Assembly: GCA_033557465.1 (NCBI GenBank)
Contig: CM066043.1
Location: 82,180,662-82,244,661 of the forward strand
DNA: 64,000 nucleotides
From: Ichthyophis bannanicus
Lineage: Eukaryota; Chordata; Amphibia; Gymnophiona; Ichthyophiidae
Direction: 5' to 3'
The notes below the pieces were generated by a model. It was given only the letters and a program-made list of their open reading frames with translations, was not told where the DNA came from and did not search any database. Position 1 is the first letter of the stretch; each line of letters opens with the position of its first letter. The position numbers were made by a program, and so were the translations under genes. Below, piece by piece: positions 22,430 to 33,964 of the stretch.

Positions 22430-24440
22430 ATTTGCTGCAGTAACTTTATGCTGGGGCTTTGTCTGATGACTTGAAACTTTTACCTTCAGAATAACTGTTG
22501 GGTCGGTTCCTGATACATAGAAAGAGTTCAGTCAAACAAAAGCTGAAATGTTGAGAGATTAACTTGACCTATCACTGACACCGAACTTTACCTTACTTTT
22601 GATGCTGCAGAGTTAAAGCACTGCAAAAAATGATTTCTTAACTTTAGAAATCAACTGAAAAATGTAACTGGTTGTTCAGTGTTCAGTGTTCTGTGTTTTC
22701 TTGCCCAGTTGAGCAATGAGTTGTGTGAAATTTAACATGGTTGTAGTTTGTGGATTTTGACCAAACCTTTCTGGGCTTATTTTAGATTGTTGGTTGCCAG
22801 CGGGGGGGCGGGTGGGGGGTGTTCTATAAAATAAGGAGGGGCACTCTTTGTGTGTGGTTGGGGTGCAGAGGGCCTGGGCTCTATCATTGGGACCGTGGGT
22901 AAATTTTAGCAAAAAAGCATGAAATGACACAATTTGGCATGAAATGACTGGAGCAACAGTTGTGCCTCAGACCGTTCCTGTTTTTTCCTGTGAGTACTGC
23001 CCTGAGGCCGCACAAGATGTCAGAGTAGCAGGTGAGATCTCTGTATCAGCAGCCAGTGCTCCTACCATCTGAAGGCTCACGAGGCTTAGAAAACAATAGA
23101 AAAATTTGCTATTGGCAGATCCTGGAACTTCTTCTCAAGTGCTACTATCTGGAGGTTTTCAAGGTAAGAGCAAAGATAAAAGCAGGGGGCTGGGATACAG
23201 CTTCAAGCTGGGATATAACCAGGGGCAAGGACCAAGATACACAGAACTGGCACATGTAACTGTTGTCTGTAATCTGATAGTTTCAGTTTTGTGAAGAGCT
23301 TAAGTAGTACCTAACTTGTGTCCCTTGTGGGTAAAATTGGCCGAGAAAACATAAACCACTTTTGTCAGACAATTCTGGCTCCACATTCTGGAATTTATTC
23401 TCAAGCGAGTAGGACTTTGGGCAGCATGCAGAGTCCCTAATAGCGAGATCGGACATTGTCAGGATCCGATTCTTGGTCCAGAGCTCTCCGTGCATTCAGG
23501 GCAGGGGGAGGACACAGACTCCGGACGTACAGGGCCAATTCTGGTTATGGCCCTGTACATCCAGGCTAGATGAATTGGATAGGTGACTTATTGCACCTCG
23601 GGGGTGGAAAACGTCATCCAGAGTGCGGCAATCTGCAGCGGCAGACATCCACAAAAGGTAAGGAAGACACAGAAGAATCCCCGCAGCCCAACCCTGGCTT
23701 GGCAGGCCCGTTTGATGGTCAGGCAATGGGGAAAGCAAGCTATTCTGGGTCCAGGGGTTAGCACAGCTACTGCATGGCATCCTAGTGCCATGGTGAGAAG
23801 ATGCCATGGCACTGGGCTCCATGCAGGAGCCATGGCAGGGTTGGACAGGGAGGGACCGGGGTATCCAAAGGGCCTGAATCAGGGTACGTGCTGCCCGTCC
23901 AAGCCCTTTCCTTCTTATTCTGATCCCGCAGGATCAGAATCGGGTGCAAATCTGGCCTGTCCAGATTTTCGACTCCAGGATGGTCTGGATGTGTTCCTTT
24001 CTGTATGGGACTCTTTTTGTCTACTATCGTGGGTTGTCTAGGGTTGCAGTGCTTAGAGTCACAGACACCTGGATAACAAGTTAAACATTTTATTAGCAAA
24101 AATCACAGTGCACTGTAAGTTATAATTTGCAACAGGACATATGCCTTTTTTTCTAAATATGGAGATTTTATAATTTTTTTGTTTTTAGCTGTCAAAGAAA
24201 AGGAAGAATATATACCAGCAGCACGTCACCCCAGCTTATGCACTAGGCTATAGAGGGTGGTAGGGACAGTGCACACACTGCAAATGGAGATAACACACCT
24301 GCCATAGATAAAGGCTATGGTGAATTTGTTCATGGACCCACTGCAGCAGGAGAAGTGAATAGAAAGGTTAAAAAGATTAACTAGGGCTTACTTGGTGCCA
24401 TAATGGGGTGGAAAGGCATTTCACCACTTCTTGAGCTGAG
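22430..24440. other. Unassigned stretch with two small hairpins
   Basis: No conserved coding signal in 2 kb. Hairpins: GTACAGGGCCA at 23527-23537 pairs with 23548-23558; ATTCTGATCC at 23917-23926 pairs with 23931-23940. Open frames at 23496-24099 overlap on both strands and look like shadows of GC-rich noncoding DNA. Confidence 0.4.
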
Positions 24441-24448
24441 GAAGATGT

Positions 24449-25960
24449 TTATTTATTTATTGACTTTATTTAATAGTATTTTTATACCGCTCTATCCTTC
24501 ATTCAGAGCGGTTTACATTGAACATTAACTTATGCAGTCAAGAAAAACCCCCAATGTTGTCTGCTACATTAAAACATGGTTAGAACATGGTAACATTTTA
24601 TAACTTCAAACTTGTATGGGGGGAGGGGAACTATATACAATACAGTGTATACGGTAAAGGTGGTTTGTTGGGTGGCATGTGTCCGGCAGTTTATGTATGG
24701 TTAAGTGATGTCTCCAAATTATTCAGAGTAGAGATAGGTCTTTAGTTTTTTGCAGAAGTCCTTGATATCCATGACTGATCGGATATCCTCTGGTAGGGTG
24801 TTCCATAGTGCTGGTGCAGAGAGGGAAAGTGCTCTAGCAGAGCTGTGGTCTGGTTAGATTTCTTGTATTCTGGATGGGTGACAATCATATTTCTATTGCT
24901 TGTTCTCCTGGGGTGTGTGCTGGTGTCTTAGTTGATTAATTCCTGTAGAATATTTGCAGAGGATTTGTGTACGATCTTGAAAATTGTTAGGATTGTTTTG
25001 TATTTGGCATGGGAGTATATTGGGAGCCAGTGCAATTGGTTAAGTATGGGGGGGATGTGGTCTTGTTTGTGAGCACTGGTGAGTATGCAGATGGCTGTAT
25101 TTTGTGCCAATTGCAAAGACTAAATAGAGCTCTTAGGTAAACCTTGGTAGATAATGTTGCAGTAACTCAGGGTCGGTGTGATAATTGCTTGAAATATAGT
25201 GCGAAATAGGTCATGGTTGAGTAATGGTTTCATGTTCTTGAGTAGCACTTGCGATGGTTTTCTTTATTTGAGTCTGTAGCATGAGGCCTTGGTCTAGGAT
25301 AACACCAAGGTACTTGACCTTTTTTTGTACTTTGATGTTGTGGTGTAATAGGCAGATTTCTTGCAGGGGTATGAATGATGTGTCTCTGGTGATGATTAAT
25401 GCCTCTGGTTTGTTGAAGTTTACTGCTAGATTGTTAGTGTCTAGCCAGCTGATCATTGCTTCCATACAGCTTGTTATGGGTAGGGTGTCCAGGTTTTGAA
25501 TGATAATTGGAGCAAAGATATCATTGGTGTATATTCTGTATTGCAAAGTATGCTGCTGGATTATGCTGCAGATGGGTTGTATGTAGATATTGAAAAGCAT
25601 GGATGAGATTGATGATCCTTGGGGGATGCCTGGGTTAGAGTGAGGGAGAGGATTTGTGCTTGTTACATTTTACTCGTTGTTGCTGAAATATGAGTGGAAC
25701 CATTTTAGTGTTGTGCCATGTATTCCGATTTCCTGAAGGCGTTGCAATAAGATACTATGGGATACTGTGTCGAATGCAGCTGTTATGTCCATAAATATGA
25801 GAAGGAATCCGGTTTTGATGTTCTCGATTCCTTTAATGATGGTGTCCAGAAGTGAGGTTAGTAGTGTTTCCATGCTGTGGTTTGGTTTAAAACCATGCTG
25901 GTTACCTCTGTGTTCCATGGATCCTTTCTCATTCAAACAGTGTTGCAGGAGACTGTTGCA
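24449..25960 (-). mobile_element. L2 LINE, 5'-truncated, degenerate
   Basis: Minus strand: 25670-25936 has QHGFKPNHSMETLL and LIFMDITAAFDTVSHSIL (RT motif A region). 25211-25600 has VKYLGVILDQGLMLQTQI (thumb region). 24928-25116 has the end (LQELIN, IPPILNQLHWLPI). The YADD box is altered (IYTNDI). The 3' end is AATGTAAACCGCTCTGAATGAAGG with a AAATAAAT-type tail, seen at 24449-24520. Premature stops separate the pieces. Confidence 0.88.
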
Positions 25961-26659
25961 GAGATTGCTGGAACTCTCATCACCATTGCCATGTGGTTAT
26001 TTGGCACCTCTCTCTCTGCAGAGCTCTGGACAGCGTGCAGCAGCTAGCAGACACTTCAGCCACATTTGCCATGGCTTTCGTGGTCCTGTTTCACTGTGTC
26101 CTGCTGCTGCAGTTGGTGCCTTGTGTACTCCCTGTTCCATATTACTCGGCATATGAAAACTGGGAGCTTCTGGAGGCTAAGAAACAAATTGTGGGCACAT
26201 GGCAGGATGGAGGTAAGAGCAACAGTAACAGCCAGGAGGGATAATGATTGGGTGGGGGAAAGGGAAAGTGTAAAGAAAATGATTCTGCTGGCAAATGAGG
26301 AAATACAGAAAATGATTGTACTGAAATATTTAGAGCAACATATAAGTCTGATTCTTTTTAGCGATCTTTCTTTGATTTTGAGAATGAAATCAACCTTAAA
26401 GAATTAAATTATGAGGACATGGTCTCATTCTTCATTCCAATGTCCTTCTTCATGTGTCCAAAATGATGAAAAAATAATTTAATTTGTAATATCAAACTCC
26501 AAATTCTCCACTTACTAAGTGTAGTGGATTCATCATTATTACCTCTACATTGATTTTATATTTATGCTTATTTATTGATGGTCTACAAATGGAAAAACAT
26601 GTTAACTTGTTTCTTGATTTGACTGAACTTTTTGATGTGTCAGATAAATAATATGAAAT
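25961..26659. other. No recognisable gene or repeat
   Basis: Mixed composition; frames at 25993-26407 overlap one another and match nothing I know. Confidence 0.3.
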
Positions 26660-26906
26660 CATTGGGGTTCTGTAAAAAAATATATGGATAAAAGGGGCAA
26701 TATCTGGAAAGTGGTGTGTATAAATGCCCTTAGCATGGGAAAGAAGATCCCAGATGTTGAGGCTTCAATAGAAGAGGCTGACTTGGATTTAGTGATGGTT
26801 ACGGAGACATGGTTCATAGACAACCATGACTGGGATGTAATTATATTGGATTATACTTTATTCAGGAAGGACAGGGAAGGAAGAAAGAGAGGAGTAGCAC
26901 TATATG
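26660..26906 (+). mobile_element. CR1 LINE, part 1 (endonuclease start), cut by LTR element
   Basis: Frame 26684-26906 encodes the AP-endonuclease start: KVVCINALSMGKKIPDVEA, then LDLVMVTETWF (catalytic glutamate) and RKRGVALYV. The reading frame stops only because an LTR element begins at 26907. The protein resumes at 53548 with KNNIKAIELQ. Confidence 0.9.
26902..26906. repeat. 5-bp TSD of LTR element, left copy
   Basis: ATATG, identical to 53543-53547. Confidence 0.85.
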
Positions 26907-27537
26907 TGTAGAAATGGACAGATAAAGGGGACACCAGAATCCACAATATGTAATTGAAGATGGATGAATTTCTTGATACAGAATGTGTTTAGAAGTTTGG
27001 CTTTTCACCTACTTCCTCTTAAATAGAATAGGATGTCATGATCATGAAGTCTGTGTAACCATCTTTAAAATAGTATGGAACATTGTTAATGCGAGCATAA
27101 AGAGTAAACATAGGCTATGAACTGCGCAACCATAGTTCATTGTACAGGCAATGCTGACACAACATAATTTTTGCAACTTTGCAATTATAAATAATTTTGT
27201 CATAATCAAGTAAATTTCATCTAATACACTGTAATCAGTTTTTACTCTGTAAAAAGAACTTTGGCGACACCTTGTGTTATTTCACGTTTATAATAAATGA
27301 CTGTTATTTCTCTTTTTTCTTTAATAAAAAGAGCTTTTCAGGAGGAAGAATTTGAATTCGTCAGGCGTGGAACTATGCGTGTCCATAGACCGTCTGTGGT
27401 TTTCCCTCTGAGCTCAAAGAAAATAGCACTTTGTGTGTGATTGTATTCTGTGTTACTCTCTGCCTGTTTCTCACTGCCTGAGGGACCAGAGACCGAAAGA
27501 GCCGTGGTATTGTGGCCAGATCACTGGGTTTTCTTCA
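26907..27537 (+). repeat. 5' LTR of nested LTR element
   Basis: 631 bp, starting TGTAGAAATGGACAG and ending TTTTCTTCA, so TG...CA. It matches 52912-53542 with about two dozen mismatches and no length change by eye. A TATA-like AATTATAAATAA (about 27181) and AATAAA-type signals (about 27291 and 27324) fit U3-R on the plus strand. Confidence 0.9.
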
Positions 27538-27714
27538 GTGAGTGCCGTGACGCAGATCTCTGTGTTTCTTCAGCAGTTGGAAACAGCAGACAAGTCTCTA
27601 GTGAGTGAGTATACTAAAGACTTGACAGATACCTGTGTGTATATTGTGATTGTGATGTAAAGCCGGTAAGGTTAATTAGAGATCTCAGACAAGTGGAGCG
27701 AGAAGGCTCGTGAG

Positions 27715-27906
27715 ATGGGGCAAGAGAAAGGAAGCCCTAATTATGAAATGAGGTGCAAGTTTGGTGACAGTGCCTTAGAATATGTGGTCAAGTGGCATTC
27801 ATTGACTGCCAGCAGGGCCGGCCCGTCCATTGAGCGAGAATGTTTTTTGCACAGGGCCCCGCGTTTCAGGGGGCCCCGCGCAAAAAACATTCTTTTCGAA
27901 AAGTAA
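27715..27906 (+). pseudogene. Possible gag-like N-terminal remnant of LTR element
   Basis: The first ATG frame downstream of the 5' LTR begins MGQ, a context used for N-myristoylation in many retroviral Gag proteins. The frame is cut at 27813 by the hAT; after the hAT it can continue only briefly before a stop at about 30370-30380. No later Gag motif was recognised. This is weak evidence for a retroviral origin. Confidence 0.35.
27805..27812. repeat. 8-bp TSD of hAT copy B, left
   Basis: ACTGCCAG, identical to 30303-30310. Confidence 0.88.
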
Positions 27907-27927
27907 AATTGAAAAAAAAAAAAAAAA

Positions 27928-28306
27928 CCTGTCTGCTGCCGCGGTCGGGGCCGCCACGGCAGAATCGAGCGTGCCGCGGGGCCCCCCTGTGCACGGCAGA
28001 GCCTGCCCTCCCCTGTAGCAGCTCTCTCTTTGGAGCTGAAGTCAGACGCGCCGGCTTGCAGAGCGCGAGGGAGGAGTTTCTCCCTCGCTGCTCTGTTAAG
28101 CCCGCGGGGGCTGATGGGAAGTTCCCATCAGCCCCCGCGGGCTTAACAGAGCAGCGAGGGAGAAACTCTTCTCTCGCGCTCTGCTCTGCAAGCCGGCGCG
28201 TCTGACTTCAGCTCCAAAGAGAGAGCTGCTACAGGGGAGGGCAGGCTCTGCCGTGCACAGGGGGGCCCCAAGGCACGCTCGATTCTGCCGCGGCGGCCCC
28301 GACAGG
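27928..28306. repeat. Giant palindrome inside hAT copy B
   Basis: Arms 27928-28120 and 28122-28306 pair with few mismatches around the centre GATGGGAA-G-TTCCCATC. They contain CCCGCGGGGGCTGATGGG, GACGCGCCGGCTTGCAG and GGGAGGGCAGGCTCTGCC. It is GC-rich and would fold into a very stable hairpin as single strand. Confidence 0.92.
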
Positions 28307-28329
28307 TTTTCTTTTTATTTAATTTTCCC

Positions 28330-29340
28330 TGGGCTGGGCTGGGGGGGAGTTGTTAGGACTGCTAATGGGCTGGGCTGGGCTGGGCTGGGGGGGTTGTTAG
28401 GACTGCTAATGGGCTGGGCTGGGCTGGGGGGGTTTGTTAGGACTGCTAATGGGCTGGGCTGGGGGGGGTTGTTAGGACAGCTAATGGGCTGGGGCTGGGG
28501 CTGGGGGTGGGTTAGGACTGCTAATGGGCTGGGGGGGTGTTAGGACTGCTAATGGGCTGGGGGGTGGGGGTGGGTTAGGACTGCTAATGGGCTGGGGGGT
28601 GGGGTTAGGACTTGAGGTGGGCTGATGGGGGGGGTTTAGGACTGGCAATGGGCTGATGGGGTTAAGACTGGAAGTGGGCTGATGGGGGGGTTAGGACTGG
28701 TAATGGGTTATAGGGGGGGCTTAAACTGAAAATGGGGTGATGGGGGGGTTAGGACTGGAAGTGGGTTGATGGGGGGCTAGGACTGGTAATGGGTTGGGTG
28801 GTTGCTATGACTGGAAATGGGCTGAGTGGAAGGGGAGGCTTGAACTGCAAATAGCTGATGGGGAGGGAGCTTGGAATGGAAATGGGCTGTGAGGGAAGGG
28901 AGCTAGGACTGAAAATGGGCTGATGGAGCAGCTAGGATAGGACTGGAAAAGGGCTGTTGGGGGAGCTAAGATTGGAAATGGGCTGTGGTGGGGGCTTGAA
29001 TTGAAATGGACTCATGGAGGGGCTAGAACTAAAAGTAGGCTCATTGGGGGGGGGCTTGGACTGGAATTGGACTGAGTGGAGGGGAGCTATGATTTGACAT
29101 GGGCTGATGATGGGGCTAGGAAATGACTAGAAATGGGCTGATGGGGGGCTAGGATTGGAAATGAGCTGATGAAGGGACTCAGACTGAAAATGGATGGGGG
29201 AGCTAGGACTGGAAATGGGTTGATGGTGGGCTAGGACTGGAAATGGGCTGATGCAGGGACTAGAAGGGAATGGATGCTGGGTGAGACTGGAACTAGAAGG
29301 GAGCTGATGTTGGGGGAGGATTAGAATGGGATGGGGCTGG
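28330..29340. repeat. G-rich minisatellite in hAT copy B
   Basis: Degenerate units of about 25-45 bp built on GGACTGCTAATGGGCTGGG, drifting to GGACTGGAAATGGGCTGATG further right. Runs of 4-8 G recur in almost every unit on the plus strand. Confidence 0.9.
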
Positions 29341-30302
29341 GAGAGTAAAATGGAGAGGGGAAAAATATTTTGTGTGGGAGGGATGAAAAATCTACAATTG
29401 GCCTGGTATTGGGAGAGTAAGTGGGGATTGAGGATGGAGGGGTAAAATTTGTGTGGATGAAATAGGAATGAGGAAAGAGCAAAAGGAGAAAGATTAGTAT
29501 GTTAAAGCAGATGTAGAGAGAGAGAATGGAAAAAAAAACTAGAAGAGAGAAGAAAGAACAAATGGACAGCAGACGATGGACAGTTAGCAGAAAACATGAA
29601 GAAACCAGAAGAAAGTGGCTGGAGCAATTGCAAATGAAAAAAAATGCACAAAAGGTAGAAATATCTCTTTATTTTGAATTTATTAACTGGAATATGAAAC
29701 CTCTAGGAAATGTGCATCATTAACGTCTGTGCTTTGTTTGGTACAAGAGGAAATTAATTTATAGTTTTATTTCTACAGTGTTGTTGTACTTCCAAGTTTG
29801 GCTTTTGGGGTTCCCAGTTTAATTATTGCCTTCCTGTTTCTAAATTGTGATTCCTTGTTTGGTGATGGTCTATGTTCTGCATGTGTAACTGAGCTGATGT
29901 ATTCTGTTTATGTAATTCCTATTTGACATTGCCACTTGTTCTCTTTCCCCAGTATTCTCTGAAATGTATTGGTTTAATATTTGCAGTGTTGCCTTTTGAT
30001 AGGTAGGGTATGGTGCTTTGTGAGTCCTGGTAATGCTGTCAGGATACGGCGGGTTTGCTATGGGTTCTAAATGGGCAGCGTTTGTAGTAGTTCCTAATGT
30101 GCCTGGCGGTTGGCACTGGATTATAGTAATGTAGAAATCTTTTAGTCTTTCTTTATCCATACACTCATTAAGAGACATGTTTACTAAAAGTTAGTGTATG
30201 GTAACATTATGCAAATATTTATGCAAATAAGGCCCATTATGCAAATGAGGCCCCGCACTGAGTCTCCGCACATGGCCCCGCACCCCCCTTGGGCCGCCCC
30301 TG

Positions 30303-30310
30303 ACTGCCAG
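30303..30310. repeat. 8-bp TSD of hAT copy B, right
   Basis: ACTGCCAG. Confidence 0.88.
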
Positions 30311-31136
30311 TAATCCCAATTTGCAGTTTCCCCTTGGGGGGAACATTTCAGTAGGGCGAATTGAGGTTACAGTATGAAATGGCTTTTGAAGATTTAAGCA
30401 AATCTCATACCAGTCATGAATGGGTCGTGTATGGTTGGTGGCAGTTTGAGGCTGCTAAAATGTGCAGCAAGCCACTGACTCTGTGTTTGAAAAATTTAAA
30501 AATCAAGTGTTTAGGATGGATAGTGTAAATATAGAAGAAACTGAAACTTACAGGGAAAAACTTAAATCATTGCTCTATGAAAAAATAGAATTAATCAAAC
30601 AATGTTTTGAAGGACTAATTTTCATGTCATAATTGTAGTATGAAGTTTGTTTTCTCTAATTTAGTGGTTAGGGAAGTGTGCTGTGCAGTATAGGTTTTGT
30701 TATTTACTGCAGTAATAATTTGGAGGTTTCCGGCACAGATAACAGCTTGGCATGCCTGCAGTATTAGCAGGAAGAAAGTCTTGAGCAACCGTGGTAAGAT
30801 TTTCTTTTGTTAGACTAACCATAAGCCTTATTGGGGAAGTTAAAAAAAAAACTCCAAATGTGATTAACTATTTTGTTTACTTGTGTATGTATAGTAAATA
30901 AGTTTTGTTTTCTAGGTCTGGATCTGAACTTATTTTGGGTTATGAGAATTTATCTACTGATTCCATTCTATGTGTAATAATGCAAATGCTGAAAAATATT
31001 ATTAGAAACACTACTCCTCGGTGCTTCTTATGTCTCTGGATACTTTGGGAAAAAATGATTGGTGATATATTCTCCAAATTGTATTTTTAGTTATAATTGA
31101 TGTGAATGAATGGGAAGATCTTCCATGCTTTGATGT
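30311..31136 (+). other. Internal sequence of LTR element, no intact frame
   Basis: This 0.8 kb belongs to the LTR element between two hAT insertions. Short frames (for example around 30510-30630, rich in Glu and Lys) end in stops. I recognised no retroviral domain. Confidence 0.4.
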
Positions 31137-31144
31137 ATTTAGAT
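31137..31144. repeat. 8-bp TSD of second hAT, left
   Basis: ATTTAGAT, identical to 32683-32690. Confidence 0.88.
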
Positions 31145-32682
31145 CAGGGGTCACCAACCTGCGGCCCGCGGGCCGCATGCGGCCCACGAGGTCCCTTCGT
31201 GCGACCCGCGAGGCTCTACCACTGTTAACATTGCGTGCGGCCCGCCACACACTGCAGATCATCAGACACAAACCGCGCCGATTGGACCTATGGAGGCGGC
31301 TCGTTGACGCCAGGCGCCCTCTGATTGGTCACTCTTCATTAACCGGCTCCCTCCGACTTCCCGCGGCCCCGCGCTCCTGACATTACAGGCGGAGGTTTGG
31401 CGCATTCCGAGGTAATTGAAATCTGCCATTTTCATCTCATTTCTTTTAGCATATCATCTCCTGTCTCGAGTGTAGATAGACCCATTTCGAGATAGAGCTG
31501 CATTTAAGAAATGCAACTTGCAGGTTCGCCAGTGACACCTTCTCCATCCCATCTGTCCCCCACCTTGCAGCCAATAGTTCCAGGTATCTCTGATAATGGG
31601 CCGGTCGTACCATGTCTCGGGTCTCCTTTGCCTGAGAGCCCCCTTCAGCCAAACGTGCAAAAAGGGTCTCTGTGCCTGCCTGAAAAGGTAAAGGGAAGTA
31701 AACAGAAGGGTGACATCAGCAGGGCATTTGATTGGCGGTGCACAGCTTGGCTTTCATTGCAGTTGGTAGTGCATTGCACCACTATGCACTATTGATGCTA
31801 CACCCCTGGTCAGTGTCATGATCACCAGCAGTGAGGATGATAGGAATCAAGCAGGGGTGACAAGCAGTGGCAGCATTTGTTCGTAGCCCTAGTGAGGAGA
31901 GGCCCAGGAGCACGAGTGTAAAGAGTATCTTAAGGTAGGTGCGCCACATGGTGCAGTTTTGCCTATTGCAAGTGGGGGGGGGGTCTTTGTCCTTGTTGGC
32001 ACTGTATGGCTTCTGCAGAGTTGATTCAGGGCTTTGATCAGATATCGGCGCTTCCTGTGCTGCAAGTTTGTGGCTGATGGCATTGTTTGGCCAGGTGGGC
32101 AGGCCGTGAAGGGTTTTGCGTTGCGTGTAGCACTTCTGCTGATATGTCAGGGCACTAAGCCATGGGACACTTCCATAAGTCGATGTCTAAGGATTCAGTT
32201 CAAGATACTTAACACCCATCGGGTCTAATATTCCTGTCTCCGATTCTTCCTTGCTGACCTTTTTGTCTCCTGTGCGCCTCTGTTCTTCACAATTATTGCG
32301 TCACATTTGCCAAATTGCTTAGAAGGCATCTGTAAGTCTTGTTTTAGTGTGATTGCCCCTACTCTGGAATTACCTGTCCCTGGACCTCAGGAATGCTCAC
32401 AGAAGAGATTCAAAAGTTGGCTGAAGAACAGCTGTATTGTGCTTTGTACGTTTTTGATTGTAAAAGTGCTGTAATTTGTTAACTGCTTAGCAGGCTTTAG
32501 TAACAGGGTCACTTAGTGGTTTTTCTCTGGCATTGTACTGTAATGAATGCGCTTACTGACTGTGTCCTACTTTGCGTTTGTTGTTTTTTTTTCGCGGGGG
32601 CGGGGAGAAGGGGGGTGCGGCCCGCGAGGCTCCCGGTAGTCGGCTGTGTGGCCCGCGGCCCTCTGGAGGTTGGTGACCCCTG
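31145..32682. mobile_element. Non-autonomous hAT (Charlie-like ends)
   Basis: 1538 bp, starting CAGGGGTCACCAACCTGCGG and ending GAGGTTGGTGACCCCTG. The terminal inverted repeat CAGGGGTCACCAACCT is perfect for 16 bp, and an 8-bp TSD flanks the element. Subterminal CGGCCCGCGG words repeat at both ends. No transposase was seen. The stretch 32160-32560 reads on the plus strand like a LINE RT C-terminus and appears to be an older insertion or captured segment. Confidence 0.9.
32160..32560 (+). mobile_element. LINE RT C-terminal relic inside hAT
   Basis: Readable fragments such as CLRIQFKILNTHR, then a leader to KRFKSWLKNSC, follow the layout of L2/CR1-superfamily RT ends (a leucine-rich block, then a (F)K-(W)LK motif). 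Frameshifts occur. Clade uncertain. Confidence 0.5.
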
Positions 32683-32690
32683 ATTTAGAT
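32683..32690. repeat. 8-bp TSD of second hAT, right
   Basis: ATTTAGAT. Confidence 0.88.
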
Positions 32691-32804
32691 ATTTGATAAA
32701 TTGTGTGATGTGATAAAGGTTAAAAAAATTAAGTGTTTAAAGGAAAGAGAAGTTAGTAACTTAACTGGAAAAAAAAATTGAATTGCTGCTACTACTACTA
32801 TTGT

Positions 32805-33964
32805 GGATCGGGAACTGGTTAAAAGATAGAAAGCAGAGGGTAGGGCTAAATGGCCAATATTCCCAATGGAAAAAGGTGAATAGTGGAGTACCCCAGGGAT
32901 CTGTACTGGGTCCGCTGCTTTTTGACATATTCATAAATGACCTGGAAAAGGGAATAACGAGTGAGGTTATCAAATTTGCAGATGACACAAAACTGTTTAA
33001 AGCTGTTAAAACCCAAGAGGATAGTGGAAAACTGCAGGAGGACCTGGATAAATTGGAAGACTGGGCATCCAAATGGCAGATGAAATTTAATGTGGACAAG
33101 TGCAAAGTTATGCACAGGAAAGAACAACCCACACTATAGTTACTCGATGCAAGGCTCCACATTAGAAGCCACCACCCAGGAAAAAGATTTAGGAGTCATC
33201 GTGGATAACATGTTAAAACCCTCCGCCCAGTGTGCAGCGGCGGCCAAGAAAGCAAACAGAATGCTAGGTATCATAAGGAAAGGGATGGAGAATAAAACAA
33301 AGGATATTATAATGCCTCTGTATTGCTCCATGGTACGACCGCACCTTGAATATTGTGTGCAATTCTGGTCACCGTATCTTAAAAAGGACATAGCGTTATT
33401 AGAAAAAGTACAGAGAAGAGCCACCAAATTGGTGAAGGGGATGGAAGGCTACTCCTATGAAGAGAGGCTAAAAAGGTTAGGGCTCTTTAGCCTGGAAAAG
33501 AGACGGCTGAGGGGAGATATGATAGAGGTCTATAAATTAATGAATGGAGTGGAACAGATAAATGTGGATCAATTGTTTACGCTATCAGAATATAGAAAGA
33601 CTAGGGGACATGTAATGAAGCTACAGGGTAAACTATTTAAGACAAATAAGAGAAAATATTTTTTCACTCAACGTGTAATCAAACTCTGGAATCTGTTACC
33701 GGAGGATGTGGTAAGGGCTGTTAGTATAGCTGGGTTTAAAAAAGGTTTGGACAAGTTCCTGGAGGAAAGGTCCATAAACCACTATTAAAAAGGGACCCAG
33801 GATATCAATGCTTGACCCAGTACAAGCATTGAGGAACCTGTGTCTTTTGGGGATATTGCTAGGTACGTATGACCTAGATTGGCCACTGTTGGAAACAGGA
33901 TACTGGGCTCGATGGACCTCGGTCTGACCCAGTATGGCATGTCTTATGTTCTTATGTTCTTATG
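32805..33964 (+). mobile_element. CR1 LINE, 5'-truncated, well preserved
   Basis: 32783-33139 encodes the RT core: GVPQGSVLGPLLFDIFINDLE and the catalytic FADDTKLF. 33090-33788 encodes the C-terminal part from the NPHY region to LDKFLEERS and a stop. A small deletion around 33110-33117 shifts the frame between them. The 3' UTR ends in CTTATGTTCTTATGTTCTTATG, the 8-bp repeated tail typical of CR1. It is the best preserved CR1 here. Confidence 0.95.

Larger units (their letters stand above)
27813..30302 (+). mobile_element. Non-autonomous hAT-like element, copy B
   Basis: 2490 bp, starting CAGGGCCGGCCC and ending GGGCCGCCCCTG, with a perfect 8-bp TSD. Internal order: terminus, a near-perfect palindrome with arms of about 190 bp (27928-28306), a G-rich minisatellite of about 1 kb (28330-29340), then a unique AT-rich part (29340-30300) with a short open frame at 29526-29723. 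No transposase. The unique part and minisatellite match copy A (6304-9603) in inverse orientation; the palindrome does not. Confidence 0.92.

Noticed and set aside
23496..24099. Overlapping frames of 80-150 codons on both strands
   Set aside because: Neither strand shows a domain or a start context that stands out; both are equally open, as expected for GC-rich noncoding DNA.
28253..28543. 96-codon Gly/Leu-rich frame
   Set aside because: Reads across palindrome and minisatellite; the repeats are simple translations of GGGCTGGGCTGG.
28330..29340. Possible CRISPR-like or satellite array
   Set aside because: Units are degenerate, of unequal length and without unique spacers; it lies inside a transposon defined by TSDs.
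31102..31380. GC-rich segment as a CpG island
   Set aside because: It is the subterminal part of the hAT at 31145-32682.
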